64,000 nt of DNA, taken from contig OW568895.1 in the NCBI GenBank assembly GCA_938743325.2, positions 2,501-66,500 on the forward strand, written 5' to 3'. Each line of letters opens with the position of its first letter. The first letter of the stretch is position 1. The position numbers and the translations under genes were made by a program. Below, in pieces: positions 44,748 through 54,131 of the stretch. Under the pieces are notes generated by a model. It did no database searches. It worked only from the letters and a program-made list of their open reading frames with translations, and was not told the DNA's origin. The stretch comes from Pycnococcus provasolii (Eukaryota; Chlorophyta; Pseudoscourfieldiophyceae; Pseudoscourfieldiales; Pycnococcaceae).

Positions 44748-45917
44748 ATGATGCATGTTGTTGGGCGCGTGCTCTGCCACGCCGCGCACGGCGGCGTGTT
44801 TGGCATCGTCGGCGCCGCAATCAGGTACGCGCTCGCTCTCGCATTCGCGCAGGGATATGGACTAGACGTGACGGCGAAAGACTCGGCGCTGTTCGTCGAT
44901 CTGCCGGCAAACATGCTGGGCTGTTTCGTCGTCGCGCTCATCGCCGACGGATCCGCACTGCGACTGCACGGAGGCAAGGAACACGCGAGCGCCCTTTTCC
45001 CACCGACGCATCGCATACACGCACATGCGTGCTTCTGGGCGGGTTTGCGTGCAGGACTGTGTGGCTCCTTGACGACGTTCGCGAGTTGGAACACACAAAT
45101 GGTGCGGATGATTACCGCGCCTCGAGGCGTGCTTGTCGCGCGCGCGATCTGCGGGTGGCTCCTTGGAACGCAACTCGCTGCTTCAAGCTACGCCATGGGT
45201 AATCATGCCGCACTCTCAATCGCAAAGTATTCTGGACATGCACGCGCGTGGCGACCTCCTGCCCCTCCCGAAGCTTCTTCTCATTGTGCCGATGAAAAAG
45301 TTTGTGACATAAAACATGACGACGACAACAACAACAACAAGAAGTACAGCTATCTTGTAGATGAACTTGTCGTGGGCGTGACATTTGTCGCGTTATGGGC
45401 GATTGCCGCGGTTGGCGTCGCGTTGAATTGGCATCCTGCTGAGCTGTGGGTTGGATGTTTGTCAGCACCATTCGGCGTTTATCTGCGCGTGTACTTAGCG
45501 CGCTGGAATGCTCCACTGAGTGGCGCGTACGTCTGGCAATCATCGACGCTATTAGAAGCAGGAGAGGGAGACGACGGCAACGACAACGGCAACGACAAGA
45601 AGTGGTTTCCCTGGGGTACATTTGCAGCCAACATTATTGCTAGCGTGTTTGACGCATTCATGAGTGGCGCAATGCTCCAGTGCACAACGAACTGTGAGCA
45701 CGTGTTGACAGGACTCGAGCTTGGTCTTGGCGGCTCGCTTAGCACGGTGAGCACGTGGATGGCCGACTTCCACTTGTTGATGAACCAACGGCACGGCACA
45801 GTCGCGCGGACGAGGGCGTACTGGTACTTGATTAGCACGTTGTTCGTGGCGGCGAGCTTGAGCATTGCGGTGTACGCCGGCATGCGCTATGGTTGGGTTG
45901 AAAGGACCGCCTCGTAA
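44748..45917 (+). CDS. FEX: Fused-domain CrcB/FEX fluoride channel
   Basis: This 389-residue protein carries two CrcB-type halves joined by an acidic, Asn-rich linker (about 175-205). The first half has GIVGAAIRYALAL (19-31), the pore Asn in PANMLGC (53-59) and GLCGSLTTFASW (103-114). The second half has PFGVYLRVYLARW, GTFAANIIAS (Asn295) and GLGGSLSTVSTW (326-337). In dimeric bacterial Fluc channels each subunit has a Phe-box; here the phenylalanine in the TTF motif is retained in the first half but is valine in the second. This fits eukaryotic FEX proteins, which detoxify fluoride. The start ATG is one of a pair at 44748 and 44751. Confidence 0.87.
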   Translation: MMHVVGRVLCHAAHGGVFGIVGAAIRYALALAFAQGYGLDVTAKDSALFVDLPANMLGCFVVALIADGSALRLHGGKEHASALFPPTHRIHAHACFWAGLRAGLCGSLTTFASWNTQMVRMITAPRGVLVARAICGWLLGTQLAASSYAMGNHAALSIAKYSGHARAWRPPAPPEASSHCADEKVCDIKHDDDNNNNKKYSYLVDELVVGVTFVALWAIAAVGVALNWHPAELWVGCLSAPFGVYLRVYLARWNAPLSGAYVWQSSTLLEAGEGDDGNDNGNDKKWFPWGTFAANIIASVFDAFMSGAMLQCTTNCEHVLTGLELGLGGSLSTVSTWMADFHLLMNQRHGTVARTRAYWYLISTLFVAASLSIAVYAGMRYGWVERTAS

Positions 45918-45948
45918 AGAAATGTAAATCTCACCTTTTCTGTAATTC

Positions 45949-46671
45949 TCACCTCTTCTCGTCGCCGGAGAGCCAGTTGTCGCGCACCACCTCGAGGTTC
46001 GCCGACTTGCTCGACGTCGACTTCTGCTGGCTGTCGTCGTCCGCCGCCTTTTTGTTGCGGTTTTGCGGTTTGTCCGCAATCGCCGCAAGGCGCTTGCGCA
46101 CCTGCGCCTTTGCCGCTCCGAAGGCGCCGTCGTCGTCGTCGTACGCCGCGAGTATGTTTCCGTCACGCTGCCCACCGCCTGTGGAGTTTTTCTTCGCTCC
46201 CCCTCCGCCCGTCGCCTTATCTGAGGTGGCCAAGTCCGCCTCCGACTCCGGTTCGTAGATGTTGCGCCTGTTGTCCGGCACCCGGAGCACGGTTCCTGGC
46301 TGCACGAGGTCGAGGTCGTCGAGTTTCCCTCGGTTCATCGAGCGCAGGAGGCTGAGGTTGCGTTCGGTGTAGTCGCCGACGTACGTGACGACTAAGTCTC
46401 CGACGGTCTCCCCTTCTCGCAAGGTGACAGTCGTCGTGGGCCCTCTTCCCTTGCGTCTCTTCTTGGCCGTTCCCTTGAACGGCGACGCGAGTGCACCTGC
46501 GACGTTACCTAGCGGCGTCGTGATTGCGCCCGGTCCTTGCATGATGATTGCGATGGACACACCTATGGCAAGTCCTGTGAGAAGTTGCGGGAGTCCGTCT
46601 TGCACGAACTTGCGTGCCCGTGCAAGACGCAGGCGCCACGAGTCTTTATTGGCACCGGGAGGAGTTGCCAT
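45949..46671 (-). CDS. LysM-domain membrane protein
   Basis: Starting at the ATG at 46671 gives 240 residues. One membrane helix (about 27-45, LPQLLTGLAIGVSIAIIMQG) is followed by a LysM domain (about 80-130) with VTLREGETVGDLVVTYVGDY, NLSLLRSMNRGKLDD and VQPGTVLRVPDNRR. LysM domains bind chitin or peptidoglycan-type glycans. Here it lies after a signal-anchor-like helix, as in plastid- or thylakoid-located algal LysM proteins; the orientation is uncertain. The C-terminal third is charged and Gly/Ser/Lys-rich. The spacer to the fluoride channel stop is only 31 bp. Confidence 0.75.
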   Translation of the reverse strand: MATPPGANKDSWRLRLARARKFVQDGLPQLLTGLAIGVSIAIIMQGPGAITTPLGNVAGALASPFKGTAKKRRKGRGPTTTVTLREGETVGDLVVTYVGDYTERNLSLLRSMNRGKLDDLDLVQPGTVLRVPDNRRNIYEPESEADLATSDKATGGGGAKKNSTGGGQRDGNILAAYDDDDGAFGAAKAQVRKRLAAIADKPQNRNKKAADDDSQQKSTSSKSANLEVVRDNWLSGDEKR

Positions 46672-46980
46672 GCTATCGTAGTTAGGGAGATTAAAAGTCC
46701 CGGGAGATGTTTGGGATGGGACCACCTGGAATAAGAGTCACTTTTGGCACTGACTGAGGGGATGCAAACCACCGGTTATGCGGGATGAATTTCAATGAAG
46801 TTGCACTCTAACATCCAGTTATTTCTTTGTAGGTTTCGCACAAATGGGACTGATGTACTCCCCTCTGACCTCTCCCCTTCGACCTTCGTCCTTGGAGATT
46901 TCGTTCTTGATATTTTTTCTTCTCTTCTTCTCCGCCACACAACTACGGATCGTTCCCTGTCCCGTTTTTTGCTCGTGATC

Positions 46981-47535
46981 ATGCGTCCTTTGCAGCCTTT
47001 GTCACCTGTTTCTTGTGCCGCGTCTTCCTTCGGGATGCAGCATAGGCTCCTATGTCGATCCATCTCCATACGTCGTGTGTCTTGCAGAGTCATGCAATCT
47101 TCCACGCCGATCTCCCTGGGATCGACATCGACGTTGTCTTCCAAGAAGAAAAGATGTTCTCGGGTTCATAAAGTTTGCCGGGCAGTGCCACCGGGAAATG
47201 ATAACGACAATGGCAGTTTGCAGTTGCCTGTCGTGCCGTTCGTCACGTCGCCCGTCTACCTCGCAGCGCAGGCTGCCGTCGTCGTCGGACTCTCGGCCGC
47301 CATCGACGCCGGATGGAGTGGAGACTGGTCGCGCATTGAAGTCATCACGACGGACGATGAGGCGACCGTCAGAAACGTCGTACAGCAAGTACTCACGTTC
47401 CACCTTGTGTGCACGCCCGTCGCGTTCCTCGCCGCGAAGGCCAAGGGCAACGACACCACCAAGGCGACGCTGAAAACCTTGCTCATCGGAGGACTCGCGT
47501 GCTTCGAGGCTGTGCTGAGCCCGCCGCAGGAGTGA
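46981..47535 (+). CDS. Plastid-targeted small membrane protein (DUF7887-like)
   Basis: From the ATG at 46981, 184 residues. The N-terminal 70 residues (MRPLQPLSPVSCAASSFGMQ and following) are Ser/Arg/Cys-rich with few acidic residues, like a chloroplast transit peptide. The mature part begins VPFVTSPVYLAAQAAVVVGL with a hydrophobic helix and continues through GDWSRIEVITTDDEATVRNV and a second helix near the C-terminus (FEAVLSPPQE). It resembles a small family of plant thylakoid or envelope proteins of unknown function; the assignment is tentative. Confidence 0.6.
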   Translation: MRPLQPLSPVSCAASSFGMQHRLLCRSISIRRVSCRVMQSSTPISLGSTSTLSSKKKRCSRVHKVCRAVPPGNDNDNGSLQLPVVPFVTSPVYLAAQAAVVVGLSAAIDAGWSGDWSRIEVITTDDEATVRNVVQQVLTFHLVCTPVAFLAAKAKGNDTTKATLKTLLIGGLACFEAVLSPPQE

Positions 47536-47770
47536 TTGCGCATGCGCGGCGTGTGTTGTGCGTGTAGCTGTGTAATACTTTTCACCTTATCAATCTACAA
47601 GCAGATGTAGTGGGGATTCGCCTAAGTGCCATTCCACACTTTGGATCATCATGTGGGACCCCCGTCGTGACACAACCATAAGTATCAATGGCGTTGATCT
47701 GCTAAGAAGCAGTTAGTTACACGTATTAGGGAAGGGAGTATGCATTATGCACTGCGATGCTTTTTTTATG

Positions 47771-50700
47771 TCAAACGCCGCCAACACCGGGATGAACGGG
47801 CAAACCCGCGCTCCTCAAGTTGCTTGGCGCCGTCGGAGGAAGGGATGACGCGCCAAGTTGGCGAAACTGGGTTGCGCCATCAGATGACGAAGGCATCGGC
47901 ATATCCATGCCGCCCGATGACGTTGGAGTCGTGCCCATCGCCGCGTGGAGCTGCATTTGCAAAGAACGCTGGTATGATGTGATGTTGAAATTCCCGGCAC
48001 CACTCGTCGATGGCGTCGAGGTTGGGGGAACGCCACCACCACGGCCGGCGCTCAAAAGAGCAGCCATCACAGCGGGACTCGACGTCGCGGGCATCGATGA
48101 TGTCGGTGGCATGGACGACGCGGGCATCATGCCCACGTCCGTTGGTTGCCGCGGAGGTAAGCTGGAAAGCGGGGGAGGCGGTTGTGATGATGATGAAGGC
48201 GGCTTTGGCAAGTCGCTTGGCAAGGGTGGCGCACCAGAGCGTGCATGCGCATCGAGGTACTTTTCGTACGCCGACGGTTGAGTGTGTTGCTCTTCGACCG
48301 AGGATGTTGTCGGCGTCGCCCATGCCGTGGTTGCTGGCGGTTGCTCACCTGCCGCTGCCGACTCAGGTGGCAAAGACGACGACGGTGTCGGAACACCAAT
48401 CGTCGACACCGTTCCTGGCGTCGCGCCCTCCTCCGGTGGCTTGTGCACGTGCGGTAACGGCAGCCGCTCCACGGCACCAAGCATTGGCGTTGCTGCTGCT
48501 ACACTGCCGGCACTCGTCTCAAGCGTAGCATTCGTGCTGCTGCCTCCACGTTCGCCCAATGCTACTGCTGCGCCACCTGCCGCCGCTTCAGCAATTTCCT
48601 TCTCGGCCGGCTTGAGGATGGCGCTGCCGCCTACGGAACCTGCACTACCTGGAAATGTCACAGCCGCAGGCGAAGGTGTCGGCCCATTAGCACCGCGGTA
48701 TGGGGTCGCCGAGTCGGCCCGCGTGTTGCCATTGCCACCACCCATACTCGTGCCCCATAGTAGAGCCTCCTTATTTCTCACATTCTCGCGAGCTCCCTCG
48801 AGATGTCGCTCCGCTTCGCTGAGCTTTCTCTCCAGGTTGCGCTTCGCGGACTCGAGCGTCGAGCAAGAGTTCTCGAGATCCGCGACACGCTCACGCAGCT
48901 CCTGGTTTTCTCTCGCGCCACTCAGCGTGGCGGATCGCACCTTGTCGCTCCACTCTGCACGCTCTTGACGGAATTTCGCAGTCGTGCTCTCGTGTTCCTT
49001 CGTCAAAGCGTACACCTGCCTCTCGAGTTCCTCCTTTTCGCTCATCAGTGCTCTCCTCTTCGTCTCGAACGTCTTCCTCTCGCCTGCAATCGCGCCATCT
49101 TTGCCCTCGAGCTCGCCCAGTAGAGCCTTCTTTTCCGCCGTCAGGCTGTCCACCATCGACTTGACTGACGTCACCTCGCGTTCCGCCTCAGCCAATCGCT
49201 CGCTCAGCTCGCGCGCCCGGAGGGTTAGCTTGCCATTCTCCGTCTCAACCTTGGCGTACGCCTCGCGGTGCTTCATGTCCGAGTCGGAGCGGCTCTTGCG
49301 ATACTGCTCTGAGACCGCCGAGGCGTCCGCCTCCATGCGCTGAAGCTCCGCGCGTAGTTCCGACGTCTCAGACTTGCACAGCCGCACCGCACCGCTCACA
49401 GTTGCCTGGTATTCGTCGACGAAAGTGTGCTGGATAAACTGCCGCGCGGACGCCAACTCCGCGTGAACGGATGCAAGCTCCGCTTGCACAGCCGCGACGT
49501 AGTCGCGCTGCTCGCGATGCGCCGCCTCACGCGTATCCGTCTCCGCTCGCTTCGCTCGGGCGGCACTTTTATCACCCTCTTCCTTTGCCATGTCAAGATT
49601 CGCGGACAGCTCGTCGTTGGCAAACTGCGCCTCCTCCAGCCGCTTCTCGAGAGCCCCCTTTTCGCGCTTAAGCTCCTTCACGTCGTACTCCAGCTCCTGC
49701 ACCAGCTTTGACGACTTCACCTCGTTCGACGACGCGTCGATGCACTGCTTCTGCAAGTCTGACTGAGCAGCCTGCAGCGTGGTCAACAGCTTGTTCTGCT
49801 CGGATATCTGCGATCGCAGCTGCTCAATTTGAGATAGGTAGCCATCCGCCTTGGCGCGTTCCGACGTCAGAGCCTGTTCCGCACTCAGGCGGCGCTCGCA
49901 TTCACGCGATAGCTTTTCCTCCGCCTCCGCATCCCACTCCTTCTTCATGTCGCGGAACGACGTGCGGACTTTTGCGATTTCCTCGTTCATTGCCTCGAAC
50001 TTTTCCAGCATGTCGCGCTTCTCGCCCTCTAGCGTTTGGTTTTTCTGCGTCAACGTCTCCATTGCAGACTGGTGGCTCAGCTCGAGGCTTGCCACCTTGC
50101 TGCTCGACGTATCCTTAAGCGCATGCGTGACGCGCTCTAGGTCACGATTCGCCGATTCACGAACGCGTGCAAGGTCGTCGGTGAGCCGGGACGATTTCTC
50201 GCGCTCCGCGTTTAGCTCGCTCTTGACGCGCGCGAGCTCCAGTGACGCAGATGCGGACGCGGTGCTGACAGCTGACTCGACGCTCGCCTCGCGGCGCGCC
50301 ATAAGGCTGCGCATTGCTTCCTTTTCCTCCCGCAGCGAGTTGAGTTGCTGCATCATCTCCGCGCGGAATTCGGCCATCACCTGCTTGGAGGCTGCGTTAT
50401 TGCTTTCATCAGACGACGGCGGCGCTCGCGACGCGGTGTTCGCCTCCGCGAGCATGCTTTCCGCACGCGCGACTTCGCCTCGAAGTGCTCTCATCTCTCT
50501 GTTGAGCGTTGCCACCTGCTGCTGTCCTTCGGCACTTATTCCGTGCGTCACTTGGTTGCTCTGCTCCTGCTTGAGTTGCTCCACTTCTCCAGTCAACGCC
50601 TGGATCTGTTCGCGCGCCTGCTCGAGTTCCGCAGATGAGGCGGCGGACGCGTCGCCACCTCCTTTTGTTTTTTTCTTCTGCAGCGTCGTCAGCGCCTCCG

Positions 50701-51394
50701 ACTGCCTTGCATTCTCCGTTGCGAGCGCGTCGCGCTCCTCCTGCAGGCGTGACAACGCGCTCGCGCGTGCCTGCTCCGCCTGCAGCACGCGCTGCACTTC
50801 CGACTGTAGAGAAGCCCGGTCCGCCTGCAGGCCTGATATGGCCGCCTCGTACTCGGCAACGAGTGAGGCAAGTCTCTGTTGTTCGTGTGCGTTCTGCTGC
50901 ATCATCGCCGCGGCTTCTGGGACGTTCGGCAGGCGCTGCTGCTGCTGCTGTTGCATCTGCATCTGCATCTGCACTTGCATTTGCTGTGCCTGCTGCTGCT
51001 GTGCGAGCTGCGCCTGCGATAGTGCGGGCAGCGGCGTCGCCATTTGGCTTTGTGTATGTTTTTTCCCCTTGGCGTTGGTGTTTGTTTTCCTGGCGTTTGT
51101 GCTTTTCGCGTTTCTCGGCGGCGGCAGGACGTCCACCGGGCTTTGCCAACCTGCTTCCGCTTCGTGCCACGAGTCTGAGAGTTCCGACCGAGCTGACGAG
51201 TTACCTTTACTGCTTGCACCTGACGTCGGACGCGAGACACCTGGTACCTGTCTGCGACCACCAGCAGGGCCTGTACCTGTCGTCGTCTTCTTATTCACAA
51301 GCTTGTGTTTGCTGTACTGTGTTGTTGAGAGAGAAGAGGACTGTGCAATACCCTTAACTGCGTTCGTTAACAAACCAATGGCGTCTAACACCAT
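47771..51394 (-). CDS. Long coiled-coil protein, unknown function
   Basis: This is a 1207-residue protein. Residues about 115-150 are Gln-rich with a QMQVQMQMQMQ run. A coiled coil of about 650 residues follows, with regular heptads interrupted by Arg/Lys/Glu-rich linkers, and then a Pro/Ser/Thr/Gly-rich, probably disordered C-terminus (from about residue 880). Tether, basal-body or Golgi coiled-coil roles are possible, but no GRIP, pleckstrin or IQ domain is seen. The start ATG at 51394 (MVLDAIGLLTNAVKG) lies about 130 bp downstream of degenerate TTAGGG-like units. Another frame on the opposite strand is a shadow. Confidence 0.75.
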   Translation of the reverse strand: MVLDAIGLLTNAVKGIAQSSSLSTTQYSKHKLVNKKTTTGTGPAGGRRQVPGVSRPTSGASSKGNSSARSELSDSWHEAEAGWQSPVDVLPPPRNAKSTNARKTNTNAKGKKHTQSQMATPLPALSQAQLAQQQQAQQMQVQMQMQMQQQQQQRLPNVPEAAAMMQQNAHEQQRLASLVAEYEAAISGLQADRASLQSEVQRVLQAEQARASALSRLQEERDALATENARQSEALTTLQKKKTKGGGDASAASSAELEQAREQIQALTGEVEQLKQEQSNQVTHGISAEGQQQVATLNREMRALRGEVARAESMLAEANTASRAPPSSDESNNAASKQVMAEFRAEMMQQLNSLREEKEAMRSLMARREASVESAVSTASASASLELARVKSELNAEREKSSRLTDDLARVRESANRDLERVTHALKDTSSSKVASLELSHQSAMETLTQKNQTLEGEKRDMLEKFEAMNEEIAKVRTSFRDMKKEWDAEAEEKLSRECERRLSAEQALTSERAKADGYLSQIEQLRSQISEQNKLLTTLQAAQSDLQKQCIDASSNEVKSSKLVQELEYDVKELKREKGALEKRLEEAQFANDELSANLDMAKEEGDKSAARAKRAETDTREAAHREQRDYVAAVQAELASVHAELASARQFIQHTFVDEYQATVSGAVRLCKSETSELRAELQRMEADASAVSEQYRKSRSDSDMKHREAYAKVETENGKLTLRARELSERLAEAEREVTSVKSMVDSLTAEKKALLGELEGKDGAIAGERKTFETKRRALMSEKEELERQVYALTKEHESTTAKFRQERAEWSDKVRSATLSGARENQELRERVADLENSCSTLESAKRNLERKLSEAERHLEGARENVRNKEALLWGTSMGGGNGNTRADSATPYRGANGPTPSPAAVTFPGSAGSVGGSAILKPAEKEIAEAAAGGAAVALGERGGSSTNATLETSAGSVAAATPMLGAVERLPLPHVHKPPEEGATPGTVSTIGVPTPSSSLPPESAAAGEQPPATTAWATPTTSSVEEQHTQPSAYEKYLDAHARSGAPPLPSDLPKPPSSSSQPPPPLSSLPPRQPTDVGMMPASSMPPTSSMPATSSPAVMAALLSAGRGGGVPPTSTPSTSGAGNFNITSYQRSLQMQLHAAMGTTPTSSGGMDMPMPSSSDGATQFRQLGASSLPPTAPSNLRSAGLPVHPGVGGV

Positions 51395-52387
51395 ATCCTA
51401 GAGCTTGAAGACACACTCACTTAAGTGCGGCCATGAACCAACCGGAAATATGGGAAAGGAGGGGGAGGAAGAGGCAGTAGAACTAACTACTCGTAGGGAA
51501 AAGTCAGTCCGTTGACCATTATGGGATTAGGGTTGACCTCCTCTTGAAGAAACACCATTGGATTAGGGTTCACTAACCTTAGGGAGGAGGACTACCTTAG
51601 GGTTGACTTTTCGGATGCCTCCTAGGTCGGACGGCCTTTTCTTTTCGGAGGCCTTGTGCACATATGTATGTAGACTACCCGCTCGCCTGAGAAAGGTTTT
51701 ACTGTTTGGCATTTCCGTGGAAACCTATTCGGTAGGTAGCACACCGGAAACGTTTGGGGATCCCGTTTTTGGTCGGTGCGAATGGTCCATCCAACGCTAG
51801 TTAGTCCATGATAGGTTTCCGCTCCGGCAGGCTAATCTGATGCCCTTGCTCAAACCCCTTGTTGTGTGTGTTTCTTCGAGAGACCTTGCTCGTTTCCTGT
51901 GCCTGTGGCAGCTCTCCCCTTCCCTCAACGCCCTATCATAGACTAATAAGAGTGCTGCTTGAGAGTTGAGAACACCAATTAATTTGGTGGACTTTTGGAT
52001 TCGAATAATGTCCCACCTAGGAGGAGTCCCACCTATGGAGGTCCCAGCAACGCCTGCTATGCCATAGTTTATTATTATTGCCATGCGGCCCATGCCATGC
52101 GAATCATGCGAGCTAAGAGTACCTTTCAAAGCCTTAAACCCTAACACATGACTGTACCCGTCGTCAATCAGGTGCTCTTAACTCTTAAGTAGGTGCTCTT
52201 GTGGATCCACACTTCCACAGGGTTCCCTTCCCGCCCCTGACTTCAGGGACGCACGCACGCACGCACGCACGCGGCCTTCCCCCCCTCTCAGTCTCCCTTC
52301 TCGCTCCGGGCTTCTCTCGCGGCCGGCCATTCCGCGCTCCTTAAGAGCGCCTCTTGCTAGAATACATAAATACATAAATAAATAACC
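51395..52387. other. Long divergent promoter region with TTAGGG units
   Basis: Three copies of a TTAGGGTT-type unit (GATTAGGGTTGACC and relatives) lie at 51524-51611. A (CGCA)n tract lies at about 52251-52272. The 5' UTR of IFT20 ends in an ATACATAAATAAATAA run. No gene was recognised in between, although several short inverted motifs around CTATCATAG occur. Confidence 0.5.
51524..51611 (+). repeat. Degenerate telomere-like TTAGGGTT units
   Basis: GGATTAGGGTTGAC, GGATTAGGGTTCAC and CCTTAGGGTTGAC recur within 88 bp, about 130 bp upstream of the coiled-coil protein start. Confidence 0.8.
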
Positions 52388-52876
52388 ATGGACGACAGCG
52401 GCGGCGGCGGCGCCATCTCGTTCGACGATAACTTTCACATACGTGTCCTGGACGCGGAGAAGTTCAAGCAAACGAGAGACCTGCAGGAATCCTCAACGGC
52501 TTTCAGCAAAAAAGTTACCGAACTCTCCGACGCCGTCTCGCGAGTGCTCACGGCTGTTGACACGCAAGCAAGTCGCATCGAAAAGGAAAAACTAAGAGCC
52601 GTGGGAGCGCGAATCAAGGCCAACGCAGAGGCGGACCTCACGAGTACGTCAAAACCGGCTGACGCCGTATTTGTATCATACTACTACACAACTCACAAAT
52701 CAAACGCACACAACTCGACTCAACTCGTACCAGGGCGCCGCGCGAAGGACGAAAGACAGCTGCTCTCGGAACGACGAGAGGAACTTGAGAGACTCAACAC
52801 GGAATACGAAAGCCTGTGCCGCGTCAAGCAGGACCAACAGAGACTCATCGCGAAACTCAGCGCGGGTGGACAATGA
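52388..52876 (+). CDS. IFT20: IFT20 intraflagellar transport protein, two exons
   Basis: Exon 1 is 52388-52643, the intron 52644-52733 (GTACGT..CCAG), and exon 2 52734-52876. The spliced product is 132 residues, the same as the usual IFT20 length. The coiled coil contains DDNFHIRVLDAEKFKQTRDL, IEKEKLRAVGARIKANAEAD (corresponding to the VEKEKMKAIGARNLLKS core of IFT20) and LERLNTEYESLCRVKQDQQR. IFT20 is part of IFT-B and carries vesicles from the Golgi to the flagellar base. Reading through the intron would break the coil, so splicing is required. The upstream leader is AT-rich. Confidence 0.9.
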   Translation: MDDSGGGGAISFDDNFHIRVLDAEKFKQTRDLQESSTAFSKKVTELSDAVSRVLTAVDTQASRIEKEKLRAVGARIKANAEADLTSTSKPADAVFVSYYYTTHKSNAHNSTQLVPGRRAKDERQLLSERREELERLNTEYESLCRVKQDQQRLIAKLSAGGQ

Positions 52877-52941
52877 TGAAATAGAAACAACAAATACAGT
52901 ACATAACGCATAAAAATACAAACCAAAAACAAACGCAGCTG

Positions 52942-54036
52942 CTACTTGTTGCGCCGCCACTGCGTTCCCCACGTCGCGCTGTCCTGCACCGTGACCAAGC
53001 CGTCGCGCGAGACGTTGCCGTGCTCCTTGCTCGCAATGGCGCCCACGGCTGCCAACTGGTCCACAAACTCCTCACGCGTGCGCACGTCGGGTTTGCTGTG
53101 CTCGTCGCCGAAAAATGCGCCGTCGCCACCTCGTGTCCATGTGAAACGCGCGGTATCCACACGAGGGTGGTTATCGATAACACACGGCCACATCTCGTCA
53201 CGCGCGAACGTCGGCGTGCTCTTTGTCAGCTCGAGGAAGAGAGACGGTCTGTCCGAGCCGTCGCGCCTGAGCTCCCAGCTCCAGTCGCCGTCGTCTGACG
53301 CGACGACGCGTGCATGCAGTGCGCCAGAGAATAACTCGTGGTTTTTGCACGCGACATTCACGCGCGTTGGTTTGACGTCCACGCGCACGTCACGCGCCGC
53401 GGTGGACGGCGGCAGTGGTACGGAAACTTCGACGGCGTGTGGCGTCTGGTCCCATTTGTACAGAGACTTGTCAATGTCTTCCGTGTCGTCGTCGAAGTTG
53501 TCATGAGAGGCTGCGGTGAGCGCGTTCGCAAGCGGACCCACGCCGCCGCACGTTCCCTTGATAGGGGCTTGCAACGTCGTGATTTGCACAGGTTGCGCCG
53601 TACAGGATCCCTTTCTGTTTCTTAGTGTCAAAGTGATTTCGTACGTCGCCGCTGGCGCGAGGTCAGGGACACGCACACGTGCGCACACGGAGTCTGCGTG
53701 AGTGGGTGTTTCCACAAGCGTGATTGGCGCATCGTCCAGCACGGTTATGTCTGAGTTGTCCCCTCCGAGCAGGCGCACGAGGTGCGTTGGCGACAATATG
53801 CGCGCAGTTGCCGACGCAAGAAGACCGCCAGATTTTCCTGATGCAGATTCAGATTCAGATGCACAAACGCAAGACGCAGGTTGAATTCGGAAGGAGAAAA
53901 CGCACGACGTGCAAGAATCACTGAAGGAATCACTGCCACTGCCACAGCTCTTATTAACTACGGACACGGACACGGACGAAGGCGCTGCCACTTGTGGTTG
54001 TGCCGTTGACGACAACAACGACCACGCGGCGCCCAT
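52942..54036 (-). CDS. CS-domain (p23/NudC-like) protein
   Basis: This is a 364-residue protein. The C-terminal part carries a CS domain at about residues 192-272: YKWDQTPHAVEVSVPLPPST, RVDVKPTRVNVACKNHELFS, ALHARVVASDDGDWSWELRR and LFLELTKS. These features match p23, NudC and HSP20-type co-chaperones, where DDSTWTLE-like or W-E motifs are conserved. The N-terminal half includes Cys- and Ser-rich sequence with an Ig/fibronectin-like stretch (residues about 100-155). The exact family is not determined; a co-chaperone or cilium-assembly role is inferred. Confidence 0.7.
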   Translation of the reverse strand: MGAAWSLLSSTAQPQVAAPSSVSVSVVNKSCGSGSDSFSDSCTSCVFSFRIQPASCVCASESESASGKSGGLLASATARILSPTHLVRLLGGDNSDITVLDDAPITLVETPTHADSVCARVRVPDLAPAATYEITLTLRNRKGSCTAQPVQITTLQAPIKGTCGGVGPLANALTAASHDNFDDDTEDIDKSLYKWDQTPHAVEVSVPLPPSTAARDVRVDVKPTRVNVACKNHELFSGALHARVVASDDGDWSWELRRDGSDRPSLFLELTKSTPTFARDEMWPCVIDNHPRVDTARFTWTRGGDGAFFGDEHSKPDVRTREEFVDQLAAVGAIASKEHGNVSRDGLVTVQDSATWGTQWRRNK

Positions 54037-54092
54037 CGCGCGCTCGATGTGAGTGGGGAGGAGGAGGGGGAGGAGGGCGGGGAAAGCAGAGC

Positions 54093-54120
54093 AGGGTTAG
54101 GGTTAGGGTTAGGGCTCGGG
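54093..54120 (+). repeat. Telomere-like TTAGGG array
   Basis: Four units reading TTAGGG on the plus strand lie 57 bp upstream of the CS-domain start and just downstream of the next minus-strand gene. Confidence 0.9.
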
Positions 54121-54131
54121 TCATTTTTTAT

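Noticed and set aside
49851-51401. 516-residue plus-strand frame over the coiled-coil gene
   Set aside because: It is Ser/Cys/Arg-rich and antisense to a clear heptad-repeat protein; no family resemblance.
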